Assembly: GCA_051656485.1 (NCBI GenBank) | Contig: JBOGBZ010000182.1 | Location: 1-21,529 of the forward strand | DNA from: JBOFDK01 sp051656485 | GTDB lineage: Bacteria > Bacillota > Clostridia > Lachnospirales > Cellulosilyticaceae | Direction of reading: 5' to 3' | DNA length: 21,529 nucleotides | Shown: piece after piece, positions 15,180 through 21,529 of the stretch | Layout of the letters: each line of letters starts with the position of its first letter | Numbering within the stretch: position 1 is the stretch's first letter | The notes under the pieces: generated by a model | Seen by the model: the letters and a program-made list of their open reading frames with translations, nothing else | The model's database searches: none | What the model was told of the DNA's origin: nothing | Program-made: the position numbers and the translations under genes

Positions 15180-16871
15180 GTGAAACGATTCAACCTCTCT
15201 CTACAAATCCTAAGTATTTTAGGCGTCATTATAAGTATCTTTATCCTAAGTTCCCTACTCATTACCGCAGTATCCTTCCAACTCCGAACAAAGCAAGAAA
15301 ACTATCTTCACTATGTCGAAAGACTCCAACTCACCCATACGGCCAACCAAAACTTTTACCATGCCCTCTCTCATTTTGATGGTGCACTCCTTGCCGCCGA
15401 CCCTCAGAAATTCCAAGCAGAGAAAAACGACTTCATAACTGAGATAAATGGTTGTATCGACACCATCAATACCCTCATTCCCATTAGCCAAAATCCAAAG
15501 AACGTCATTATCCAGAACCAACTGCTCACGTTTTTCGACTCTTACAAAACCATCTCTCTGGAAATACTCGATAAAAAAATGACCACCCATGTAGTCACTT
15601 CTGATAAACGTCTCAAGAAACTTACCCTCCAAATCGAAGACTCCTTCAGCACCCTTGCAGCCAACCGCCTCGTAACCTTCAGCGAACTCGAACGCTCTTC
15701 CGAATCGCTCCTTCAATTACAGCAACTTCTAAATATCATCTTTCCGCTTATAGCCACTTCCCTTGGCATATGCATTACCACGCTTTTCTTAAGAAAGCTC
15801 CGCAAGAAACTCTGCCTCATGCAAAGTGAGCTTACCGCTATCAGTAACCTTGACCTCCGCACCACACCTACCCTTACTTTTGGTAACGATGAACTAGGAG
15901 ATGTCTACCACACCCTTATCAAGACCAAAGGCATTCTCCACACACTCATCCTCTCTATCCAAGATAAAAACGCCACCTTACAGCACGTCCAAAAAGACCT
16001 AGCCACAAGCTCTGAAGCTTCCAATGCCTCCACCTCAAACATTGCCACCTCCATTCAGACCATCACCGGTGGCATCTCTAAAAATGCCGAGAACATCGCC
16101 TCTGTATCCGCCTTCGTGGAGCAGCTCTCCTCCAGCACCGAAGAGATCGCCTCTAGCGCTGCCGACATCAACTCCCATAACGAACAGCTGGTAGCAAGTG
16201 CCGAAGAAGGCAACCAAATGATGGTAGCCGTCACCCATCAAAACACCTCCATTAGCAACTCCATGACCCAAATCGTAGCATCTACCACCACACTCCAAGA
16301 AAACTCTAGCCACATCCAGCAAATCACAAAACTCATCGAGAATATCGCCTCTCAGACCAATCTCCTAGCCCTTAACGCCACCATCGAAGCTGCACGCGCT
16401 GGCGAAGCTGGCAGTGGCTTCGCCGTCGTTGCCAACGCCATCCGCACCCTCGCCGAAGAAAGTCGCACAGCCACCGCTAAGATCAACGCCCTCCTTCATA
16501 CCATGCAAAAAGAAATCACCCTCGCTTCCCAGCTTGTAGCCCACGCAAGCGGTGAAGTCCAGAAAGGTCAGCACCAAGCTACCATCACTGCCGAAGCCTT
16601 CCAACAAATCATCCAGCGACTCACCTTCGACCAAGAAAGCATCGCCCAAATCTCCCTAAGCATCCACGAAGCTGCAAAAGCACTTCAAGATGTAGCCTAT
16701 AACGTCCAAGACATCAGTACCACCTCTGAGCACACCACCCACTCCGCCGAAGACATCCTTCACGCTACCACCTCTCAGCAAGCCTTAGTTCACACACTCG
16801 CTACCCATACCTCAAACCTCCAGCACATTACCTCCGCGCTCAATCAAGATATGCTCAAGTTCCAAGTTTAA
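15180..16871 (+). CDS. Methyl-accepting chemotaxis protein (transmembrane chemoreceptor)
   Basis: A 563-residue chemoreceptor. TM1 (about 9-33) and TM2 (about 183-204) enclose a ~150-residue extracytoplasmic, mostly helical ligand domain resembling a four-helix bundle. A HAMP-like linker (about 205-255) leads to the cytoplasmic signalling domain (about 270-560), whose tip is the family signature IENIASQTNLLALNATIEAA followed by RAGEAGSGFAVVANAIRTLAE (about 386-426). It would contact CheA/CheW, none of which are in the window. There is no C-terminal CheR/CheB-binding pentapeptide. The start is GTG 15180, with AAGGA about 11 bases upstream. Third positions are C-rich, as in the other plus-strand gene. 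It ends at a bidirectional terminator. The ligand is unknown. Confidence 0.93.
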   Translation: MKRFNLSLQILSILGVIISIFILSSLLITAVSFQLRTKQENYLHYVERLQLTHTANQNFYHALSHFDGALLAADPQKFQAEKNDFITEINGCIDTINTLIPISQNPKNVIIQNQLLTFFDSYKTISLEILDKKMTTHVVTSDKRLKKLTLQIEDSFSTLAANRLVTFSELERSSESLLQLQQLLNIIFPLIATSLGICITTLFLRKLRKKLCLMQSELTAISNLDLRTTPTLTFGNDELGDVYHTLIKTKGILHTLILSIQDKNATLQHVQKDLATSSEASNASTSNIATSIQTITGGISKNAENIASVSAFVEQLSSSTEEIASSAADINSHNEQLVASAEEGNQMMVAVTHQNTSISNSMTQIVASTTTLQENSSHIQQITKLIENIASQTNLLALNATIEAARAGEAGSGFAVVANAIRTLAEESRTATAKINALLHTMQKEITLASQLVAHASGEVQKGQHQATITAEAFQQIIQRLTFDQESIAQISLSIHEAAKALQDVAYNVQDISTTSEHTTHSAEDILHATTSQQALVHTLATHTSNLQHITSALNQDMLKFQV

Positions 16872-16875
16872 GCAT

Positions 16876-16910
16876 CAAAAAAAGGAGGCACACTTTGCCT
16901 CCTTTTACAT
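16876..16910. terminator. Bidirectional terminator between chemoreceptor and GGDEF operon
   Basis: An 11-pair stem (16880-16890 with 16896-16906, AAAGGAGGCA/TGCCTCCTTT) with a five-base loop lies between convergent genes. It has U4 on the plus strand and a longer U-run on the minus strand. Confidence 0.88.
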
Positions 16911-16918
16911 AACGCACT

Positions 16919-17668
16919 TTATAAGCCAACCTCTAAACGCGCTTGCTGAATGGCACGGTCTAATGCACTGCAGCTTATCTGTAGCTTCTGCCCTTCATTC
17001 CAGTACTCTAAAGCACGCTCTAGATCACCTTGATTATAGCTATCCACGCCTTTATTGTACCACACCGAAAGCTGATATAGCTTCTTCTTAGGTGTAGATG
17101 TCCACACACTCAACTGCACGACCATACAGATGATGGTCACTGGCCAAACTCCTAGGACTAAAGCGATTATTCCCACGACTAATGGCCATATCCTCGCTCG
17201 GAAATGCTCATAATCTAGCATCTCCCTTTTATCCTTTGGTACCTTGGTCTCTTTTATATTATCGTCCATCTCTACCCGCATCTCACGCTCTTTACGCACG
17301 AAATACAGGTACTCTTTCTCATCTTTAAACTTCAGTGTGTATAAGTCTTTGCTTCTCACCTTAAACACCACATAAAGCTTCGTTCTTTTCTTGCCATAAG
17401 TTATGTGTAAATAGTAGCATTGGTTGAGCTTATAAGGTGCGTTAGGTACCAGCCGTACCACATACGCCTCCTGATCAATCTTCACCGCTGCATCTACTTT
17501 ACGATTGTAGCAATCTCTGATAGAAAAGTCTGCTTCCCCCTCTAATTGTATGTACTCTTCCATTTGCCCAAAATCAATCTTCCATACAAACTGGTCATAG
17601 CTAGACTTGATGCTATTCTTAATGACACCTCTGAGATTACTGCCAGTCACTTGTAGCGTTTGTTCCAT
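16919..17668 (-). CDS. Membrane protein with Ig-like N-domain and TPR-like C-terminus (unknown function)
   Basis: A 249-residue protein that I do not recognise as a named family. Residues about 25-105 look like a beta-sandwich of the SbsA/Big_5 Ig-like kind (..VVRLVPNAPYKLNQCYYLHITYG..). Two hydrophobic helices follow (about 162-190, WPLVVGIIALVLGVWPVTII). The C-terminus (about 203-249) holds one TPR-like helical pair (WYNKGVDSYNQGDLERALEYWNEGQK). No signal peptide is visible, so topology is unclear. The open frame starts at GTG 17674, only four bases from GGAGG; ATG 17668, ten bases away, is chosen. It is the last gene of the operon with two diguanylate cyclases, 59 bases after the second, and so may act in a c-di-GMP-controlled process (inference). 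Confidence 0.6.
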   Translation of the reverse strand: MEQTLQVTGSNLRGVIKNSIKSSYDQFVWKIDFGQMEEYIQLEGEADFSIRDCYNRKVDAAVKIDQEAYVVRLVPNAPYKLNQCYYLHITYGKKRTKLYVVFKVRSKDLYTLKFKDEKEYLYFVRKEREMRVEMDDNIKETKVPKDKREMLDYEHFRARIWPLVVGIIALVLGVWPVTIICMVVQLSVWTSTPKKKLYQLSVWYNKGVDSYNQGDLERALEYWNEGQKLQISCSALDRAIQQARLEVGL

Positions 17669-17733
17669 ATTCACTTTTCCTCCCCAAACATTCTGCCGCT
17701 TTTTCTGTCTCTATCTGTCTTTTGATGCCGTTT

Positions 17734-18951
17734 CTACCATGGTCGTACTACTATTCTATCTTTTTTTCTACTTTTTTTCAACTCATACATACGGCTATCC
17801 ACTAAGTGTAGCATCTCCATCACCGTCAGTTTTGTATCACTACTCACATTGACGATGCCATAACTCACTGAGGTTCCATACGGTTTGTTGTACACTTCCT
17901 TGATACGCCTACTCTGCTCATAACACTGCATGGCTTTTTTGGTCGGTAGATACGGATCACTCCCTAGCCCTATGACCAAGAATTCATCGCCCCCAAAACG
18001 TGCAATGATCTCTTCCTCAAAAGTATACTCCATCACCTTCACTACCTTTTGAATATAAAAATCCCCTTCCGTATGCCCATACGCATCATTCACTTTTTTC
18101 AAACCATCGATGTCGATTAAGATAATGTAAAAAGCCATATGCTTTTCTAAATAATGCTGTAACCTCTGCACTGCAAGCTCTCTGGTTCTACAACCTGTAA
18201 AAGCATCTCTAGTCGCCTCCACTTCTAAAGCCTTCGCTGCTGCTTCCTCTTCTTGGATACAATGACTCAGTTTATTATACTTTGATACATAAAGCTGTAG
18301 CCTCGCAAAAATATAAGCATAGACAATGGTCAGTATAAAACTCAAAAGCCCACATAAGGCTACATTAATATGTGCCCAGATAAACCGCGTCGTTTCCGTC
18401 GTCGTATACAGCAAGCATGCATGAATCATCATATACACATACACCGCGCCAAGGACACTGCAGATAAACTTCAGATTCTTCTTCTCCGTTAGGATCATAT
18501 CCATACACTCTTTTGCGATGCCACCCTTTGCAAGCACCACATAAATACACATAATCAAAAAGCTCAAAGTCCCTATGCCTATCCGTTCCTCCACATTCAC
18601 CAAGCACCTAGCAATCGTCGTTCCTCTATACAAAGCCACGCCACCCATGACCACTAGCCTTATGGCAAAAAGATTCACCACAAAACTTAAGGTTCCTGCT
18701 AAAAACTTCAAGTTACACTCACCATAAAGTGCATACAGCTCTAGGATAAGTAGCAGGAAGTACAAAAGCATCATGACCCCCTCATAGCCAAAGCCATTGA
18801 GTACGATATGCGCGGAAAAGACTATGCCATTGACTAACGTTACACCGATACGCCCTTTCCGCGAACTTCCCTCGGTGTTACACACATAATCATTATAAGA
18901 AAAAAAGGCATACTGATACCCTATAAACGCTATGATACATAACACATTCAT
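17734..18951 (-). CDS. Membrane diguanylate cyclase (GGDEF), second of a tandem pair
   Basis: A 405-residue protein with about seven N-terminal membrane spans (to residue 218), a short coiled linker (CIQEEEAAAKALEVEA) and a GGDEF domain (about 245-405) that would make c-di-GMP from two GTP. The metal-binding DIDGLKKVNDAYGHTEGD segment and the active motif ARFGGDEF (320-324) are intact. The domain entry reads FTGCRTRE instead of the usual LTGL-x-NR. The RxxD inhibitory site expected five residues ahead of GGDEF is replaced by FEEE. Its ATG directly follows the TAG stop of the preceding GGDEF gene (TAGATG), so translation is coupled. The membrane part matches no sensor domain I can name. Confidence 0.9.
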   Translation of the reverse strand: MNVLCIIAFIGYQYAFFSYNDYVCNTEGSSRKGRIGVTLVNGIVFSAHIVLNGFGYEGVMMLLYFLLLILELYALYGECNLKFLAGTLSFVVNLFAIRLVVMGGVALYRGTTIARCLVNVEERIGIGTLSFLIMCIYVVLAKGGIAKECMDMILTEKKNLKFICSVLGAVYVYMMIHACLLYTTTETTRFIWAHINVALCGLLSFILTIVYAYIFARLQLYVSKYNKLSHCIQEEEAAAKALEVEATRDAFTGCRTRELAVQRLQHYLEKHMAFYIILIDIDGLKKVNDAYGHTEGDFYIQKVVKVMEYTFEEEIIARFGGDEFLVIGLGSDPYLPTKKAMQCYEQSRRIKEVYNKPYGTSVSYGIVNVSSDTKLTVMEMLHLVDSRMYELKKSRKKDRIVVRPW

Positions 18952-20178
18952 CTAGCACCCCCCTACTTTATGATAGAATTTTTCTTTATCTCGCCTCATT
19001 CTTTCATCAGCATAGGTCAAAATAGCCGTGGTTCCTTTCTTCTGCAAAAGCGCATCCACCCAGATGGAACCCACACTCATGGCCATCTCAAGCACGTCCT
19101 CCGCCTCATTTTGCAGTCTTATATGGGCCTTCATCTGCTCCACTCTCTCTGCCATCTCAACCTCCGACGCCACCTGTAAGATGACCAAGAACTCATCGCC
19201 ACCTATCCTCGCTGCGAAGTCCTCTTCTTGTACACCTTCTTTAATCGCCTCGGATACCTTGACGATATAACGATCACCCATACAATGCCCCAGCGTATCA
19301 TTCACGTACTTCAAGCCATTCACATCGATAAAAAGGACACCAAAAGCCGACTCACCCTTCTCACAGAACCTTTCTAAAGCAGCGTAGATAAACTTACGAT
19401 TGTACAGCCCCGTCAAAGAATCCTTCACCAGCTTTTCTTCTATCCCTTCCTTTTTCGCCCGCACTGCAGCATAAGATGATTGCATCGCATAAAACTTATG
19501 TTTATACACATTCATATCCGCCAACTGCATGGAGTAAATAAAGATAAAATAAAATAACACCACCTGTATAAACACATTAGACAAGGCGATAAGTACCAGC
19601 TCCGGATACCCCTCATCTGTAATCAATATCCACGCATCAAAAGAACTTAAAGCCAGCATCGTAAGGGTCACGATACTAATCATCTTCGCATACACTGGCG
19701 TTGTCGATATCTTTTTTATATTCGCGGTAGGAATGAGCTTTTTTACCACATATAAAATAAGGATCAACACAGCAAAAGTCATGCTGGTACACTGTACAGC
19801 CATCCACCTAGACGTCAGTACGCTCAAAGGCGCCACCTTATACCACGCACTCAAAAAAACAGTCACACCGATATGGACTAAACTAATGTGCATCATAAAA
19901 ATAGCTGCACCACAAATAATCTGCCTAAGGTGTGCCTTTGCAACGCCTCTAAACTCGATGCATACCACCACAAACCCTAAGTAATAATACATAAAATGAG
20001 GCACCCTCAATTCATAGCACATGCCCATGATGAAGAGATTCACCAAAGCACAGATGATATAACGCCCCTTCTTCTTCAAAGGCTCCTCCAGAATCGACTC
20101 TGCATATGTAAACCCTATCCACTGATAGGTCATCACCATCCCCACTACTATCAGATACTGTAATCCCCATTCCACCAT
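18952..20178 (-). CDS. Membrane diguanylate cyclase (GGDEF), first of a tandem pair
   Basis: A 408-residue protein with about seven membrane spans (to residue 218), a linker and a GGDEF domain entered by the canonical DSLTGLYNRKF. The substrate segment FIDVNGLKYVNDTLGHCMGD and active motif ARIGGDEF (about 326-330) are intact, so it should make c-di-GMP. The I-site position reads QEED, not RxxD, so product inhibition there is unlikely. The frame opens at ATG 20184, but AGGGGGG directly abuts it. ATG 20178, six bases further, is chosen. Overall plan and size match the next gene closely, suggesting an old tandem duplication. The promoter at 20240-20269 starts this three-gene operon. Confidence 0.9.
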   Translation of the reverse strand: MVEWGLQYLIVVGMVMTYQWIGFTYAESILEEPLKKKGRYIICALVNLFIMGMCYELRVPHFMYYYLGFVVVCIEFRGVAKAHLRQIICGAAIFMMHISLVHIGVTVFLSAWYKVAPLSVLTSRWMAVQCTSMTFAVLILILYVVKKLIPTANIKKISTTPVYAKMISIVTLTMLALSSFDAWILITDEGYPELVLIALSNVFIQVVLFYFIFIYSMQLADMNVYKHKFYAMQSSYAAVRAKKEGIEEKLVKDSLTGLYNRKFIYAALERFCEKGESAFGVLFIDVNGLKYVNDTLGHCMGDRYIVKVSEAIKEGVQEEDFAARIGGDEFLVILQVASEVEMAERVEQMKAHIRLQNEAEDVLEMAMSVGSIWVDALLQKKGTTAILTYADERMRRDKEKFYHKVGGC

Positions 20179-20239
20179 CAGCATCCCCCCTACTTTTCTA
20201 CCCTATGTCAACGCATTATGCCCCTATCTTCTTACTTCT

Positions 20240-20269
20240 ATCATATAAGTGTATTCCTTATTGTGTCAA
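20240..20269 (-). promoter_or_regulatory. Sigma-A promoter of the GGDEF operon
   Basis: A perfect -35 TTGACA (20264-20269) and a -10 TATGAT (20240-20245) with 18-base spacing on the minus strand. The transcript would start near 20233, about 55 bases before the first start codon. A second GTTGACA occurs in the leader but has no matching -10. Confidence 0.72.
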
Positions 20270-20334
20270 TTAATTTATAATTTTTAGTCTTTTTTAACAA
20301 AATTCTCCAATTATATCATACATTTTAGCCATCG

Positions 20335-20373
20335 TAAAAAGGCTTCTGTCCACTTATCGGTAGACAAAAGCCC
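20335..20373 (-). terminator. Rho-independent terminator of the PGN_0703-like gene
   Basis: A 13-pair stem with two G-U pairs (20341-20353 with 20360-20372) closes a six-base loop and is followed on the minus strand by U5 (20336-20340). It lies just after the stop at 20386 and isolates the GGDEF operon from the gene upstream. Confidence 0.85.
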
Positions 20374-20385
20374 TCTTTATTATTG

Positions 20386-21324
20386 TTATGCATAACGCCA
20401 CTTAAGATAATTCATCCACGCGTCTGTCCCATCGCATGCTTGCAAAGGTTGCACAAGCTCCTGCGGCGTCTTACTTATATACTTTTCTGGTTGCTTCAAC
20501 ACTTGCTGCCATGCTTCCTTAAGTGTACTTCCCATTTTACTCAGTCTCTCGCTCGTGATGTTTTCATGTAAGTCACGATTCGCCTCTGGGATAACGTGCA
20601 CATGATAATAGTCTGTACATCCCCGCTCACCAGCTTTTACACACCCATGGGCAAGTAATGTCTGACGCATCATTTGGTAGAAAGGCTCATAGTAGTAACT
20701 CGACACATCATCTATAGGCTTGAACGGTGAATCATTTGCCACAATCCCTGCATCATATACCTTAGCGCGTCTAGGTATATACAAGTCTTGTGGACTATAC
20801 TGCTCTGTATACTTCCATTCAATAAAGACCAATACCTTCTTGCCATTGGCATACCGTCCTATCATCGTAGCATCTACCGATGTACATTGACTCCCTCTTG
20901 TCGAAGCCCTCTCTCCAAGCTTATTTTTACCATTCTCGCATGTGCCGATATACTCAAAAGCTACATACCCTTCTGTCCTATACCCATTGGCTTCTTCTAC
21001 AATACTTTCTGCTTCTTCAATCTGAGGATCTATCCCCTTAAGTAAAGCAGTGGCCAACGCCTTATCTTTCCTTACTACAAACAAATGATTGATACATGCC
21101 ACTTGTGAAGATAGCAAATGCCCTGTAGGCATATCTCCCTCACCTTTATGCCAAGTAATTTGCAACCCCTTGAAATAATCCAGCGCTTCTTTGCAAATGT
21201 CCTTCCATAGATTTTCTTTGGGATCTTTGAGTACAAATGGATACACACATCCACCATATATACCATCTACTCCCTCCTGAAATACCCCTTGAATTCTTTG
21301 ACGCTCGGTCTCCCTATAATTCAT
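20386..21324 (-). CDS. Putative PD-(D/E)XK restriction endonuclease-like protein (PGN_0703-like)
   Basis: A 312-residue cytoplasmic protein. A conserved-looking LLSSQVACINHLF segment (about 70-82) is followed by a PD-(D/E)XK-like core: SVDATMIGRY, then a hydrophobic strand VLVFIEWKYTE in which Glu-x-Lys (EWK) falls about 18 residues after the Asp. This resembles the PGN_0703 family of putative restriction endonucleases; the assignment rests on memory of that family. AAGGAG lies six bases before ATG. A restriction enzyme would normally need a methyltransferase or other protective partner, and none is in the window; it may lie beyond the right edge or the gene may act otherwise. A group II intron ends 69 bases upstream in the same orientation. 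Confidence 0.5.
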   Translation of the reverse strand: MNYRETERQRIQGVFQEGVDGIYGGCVYPFVLKDPKENLWKDICKEALDYFKGLQITWHKGEGDMPTGHLLSSQVACINHLFVVRKDKALATALLKGIDPQIEEAESIVEEANGYRTEGYVAFEYIGTCENGKNKLGERASTRGSQCTSVDATMIGRYANGKKVLVFIEWKYTEQYSPQDLYIPRRAKVYDAGIVANDSPFKPIDDVSSYYYEPFYQMMRQTLLAHGCVKAGERGCTDYYHVHVIPEANRDLHENITSERLSKMGSTLKEAWQQVLKQPEKYISKTPQELVQPLQACDGTDAWMNYLKWRYA

Positions 21325-21392
21325 ATACTACTCCTTAGTTTTATTTTAATAAAATGTGTTTTTTAAATTTTTAACATACTTATCCTCTTTTA

Positions 21393-21529
21393 ATCGAGTA
21401 GGAGGTAGATAATTAGTTTATCTACCGACCTCTCACACCACCGTACGTACTGTTCAGTATACGGCGGTTCTTTAGTTTACACTGACTTGTCTGTAATAAT
21501 CAGTGAAAAATAAGTACCCTAGTTCTTTC
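21393..21529 (-). mobile_element. 3' end of a group IIC-like intron (partial, runs off right edge)
   Basis: The minus strand contains a clear group II domain V at 21437-21468. A lower helix ACCGCCGTA/TACGGTGGT contains the CGC triad typical of class C; a two-base CG bulge and an upper TACT/AGTA helix capped by GAAC follow. Domain VI follows (9-pair stem GGTAGATAA/TTATCTACC, 21404-21426), and then a CCTACTCGAT 3' end, placing the splice boundary near 21393. Positions 21471-21529 would be the end of domain IV; the reverse transcriptase gene, if present, lies outside the window. The 3' exon is the leader of the PGN_0703-like gene. No bulged branch adenosine is evident in the domain VI stem. Confidence 0.82.

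Noticed and set aside
15255..15716. Minus-strand open frame of 153 codons opposite the chemoreceptor, with others at 16035-16322 and 16365-16649.
   Set aside because: They arise from C-rich third positions on the opposite strand; the plus frame carries a full chemoreceptor signature and these lack ribosome binding sites.

Overview
The window looks like chromosomal DNA of a low-GC, Gram-positive anaerobe of the Clostridia, probably the Lachnospirales (a Cellulosilyticum-like organism would fit; this is inference from gene families and AT-rich style, not a search). Strong AGGAGG-type ribosome binding sites, short operons, a fructose PTS, Rpn-family genes and a DUF4358 lipoprotein all point that way. 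The top strand is pyrimidine-rich throughout. Sixteen of 18 annotated genes and gene remnants read on the minus strand, and the two plus-strand genes are unusually C-rich, as expected if the minus strand is the leading strand.

Layout, left to right. (1) 1-67: the start of an exported protein running off the left edge, with its own promoter. (2) 204-3647: a minus-strand envelope-modification operon, DUF4358 lipoprotein > MBOAT acyltransferase > DHHW/AlgJ-like protein, behind a promoter resembling ECF sigma-factor sites. (3) 3737-4639: an Rpn-family gene with apparently lost catalytic residues. (4) 4824-7659: fruK-fruA, fructose uptake and phosphorylation, without a fruR in the window. (5) cvfB, then a wrecked Rpn gene (8708-9047) that keeps its promoter, start site and C-terminal tail. 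(6) 9225-13496: an arylsulfate sulfotransferase without a signal peptide, a co-transcribed SLC13-type anion permease and a divergent Crp/Fnr regulator. (7) 13543-14797: a small membrane protein and an Rpn-family gene with intact nuclease residues. (8) 14924-15095: a scar in which the start of a zinc-ribbon gene meets the tail of an N-acetylmuramoyl-L-alanine amidase. (9) A plus-strand chemoreceptor. (10) 16919-20178: an operon of two tandem membrane diguanylate cyclases and an Ig-like/TPR-like membrane protein. (11) A possible PD-(D/E)XK restriction endonuclease (PGN_0703-like). (12) The 3' end of a group IIC intron at the right edge, in the same orientation as the preceding gene.

How the parts work together. 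Cluster 2 reads as envelope O-acylation induced by envelope stress. Cluster 6 reads as a self-contained aryl-sulfate uptake and sulfuryl-transfer module under local control. Cluster 10 couples c-di-GMP synthesis to an uncharacterised membrane protein. Three Rpn loci in different states, the amidase/zinc-ribbon scar and the intron show that the region is being remodelled. Several minus-strand starts were moved downstream of the longest open frame because the Shine-Dalgarno sequence lies inside or against the longer version.
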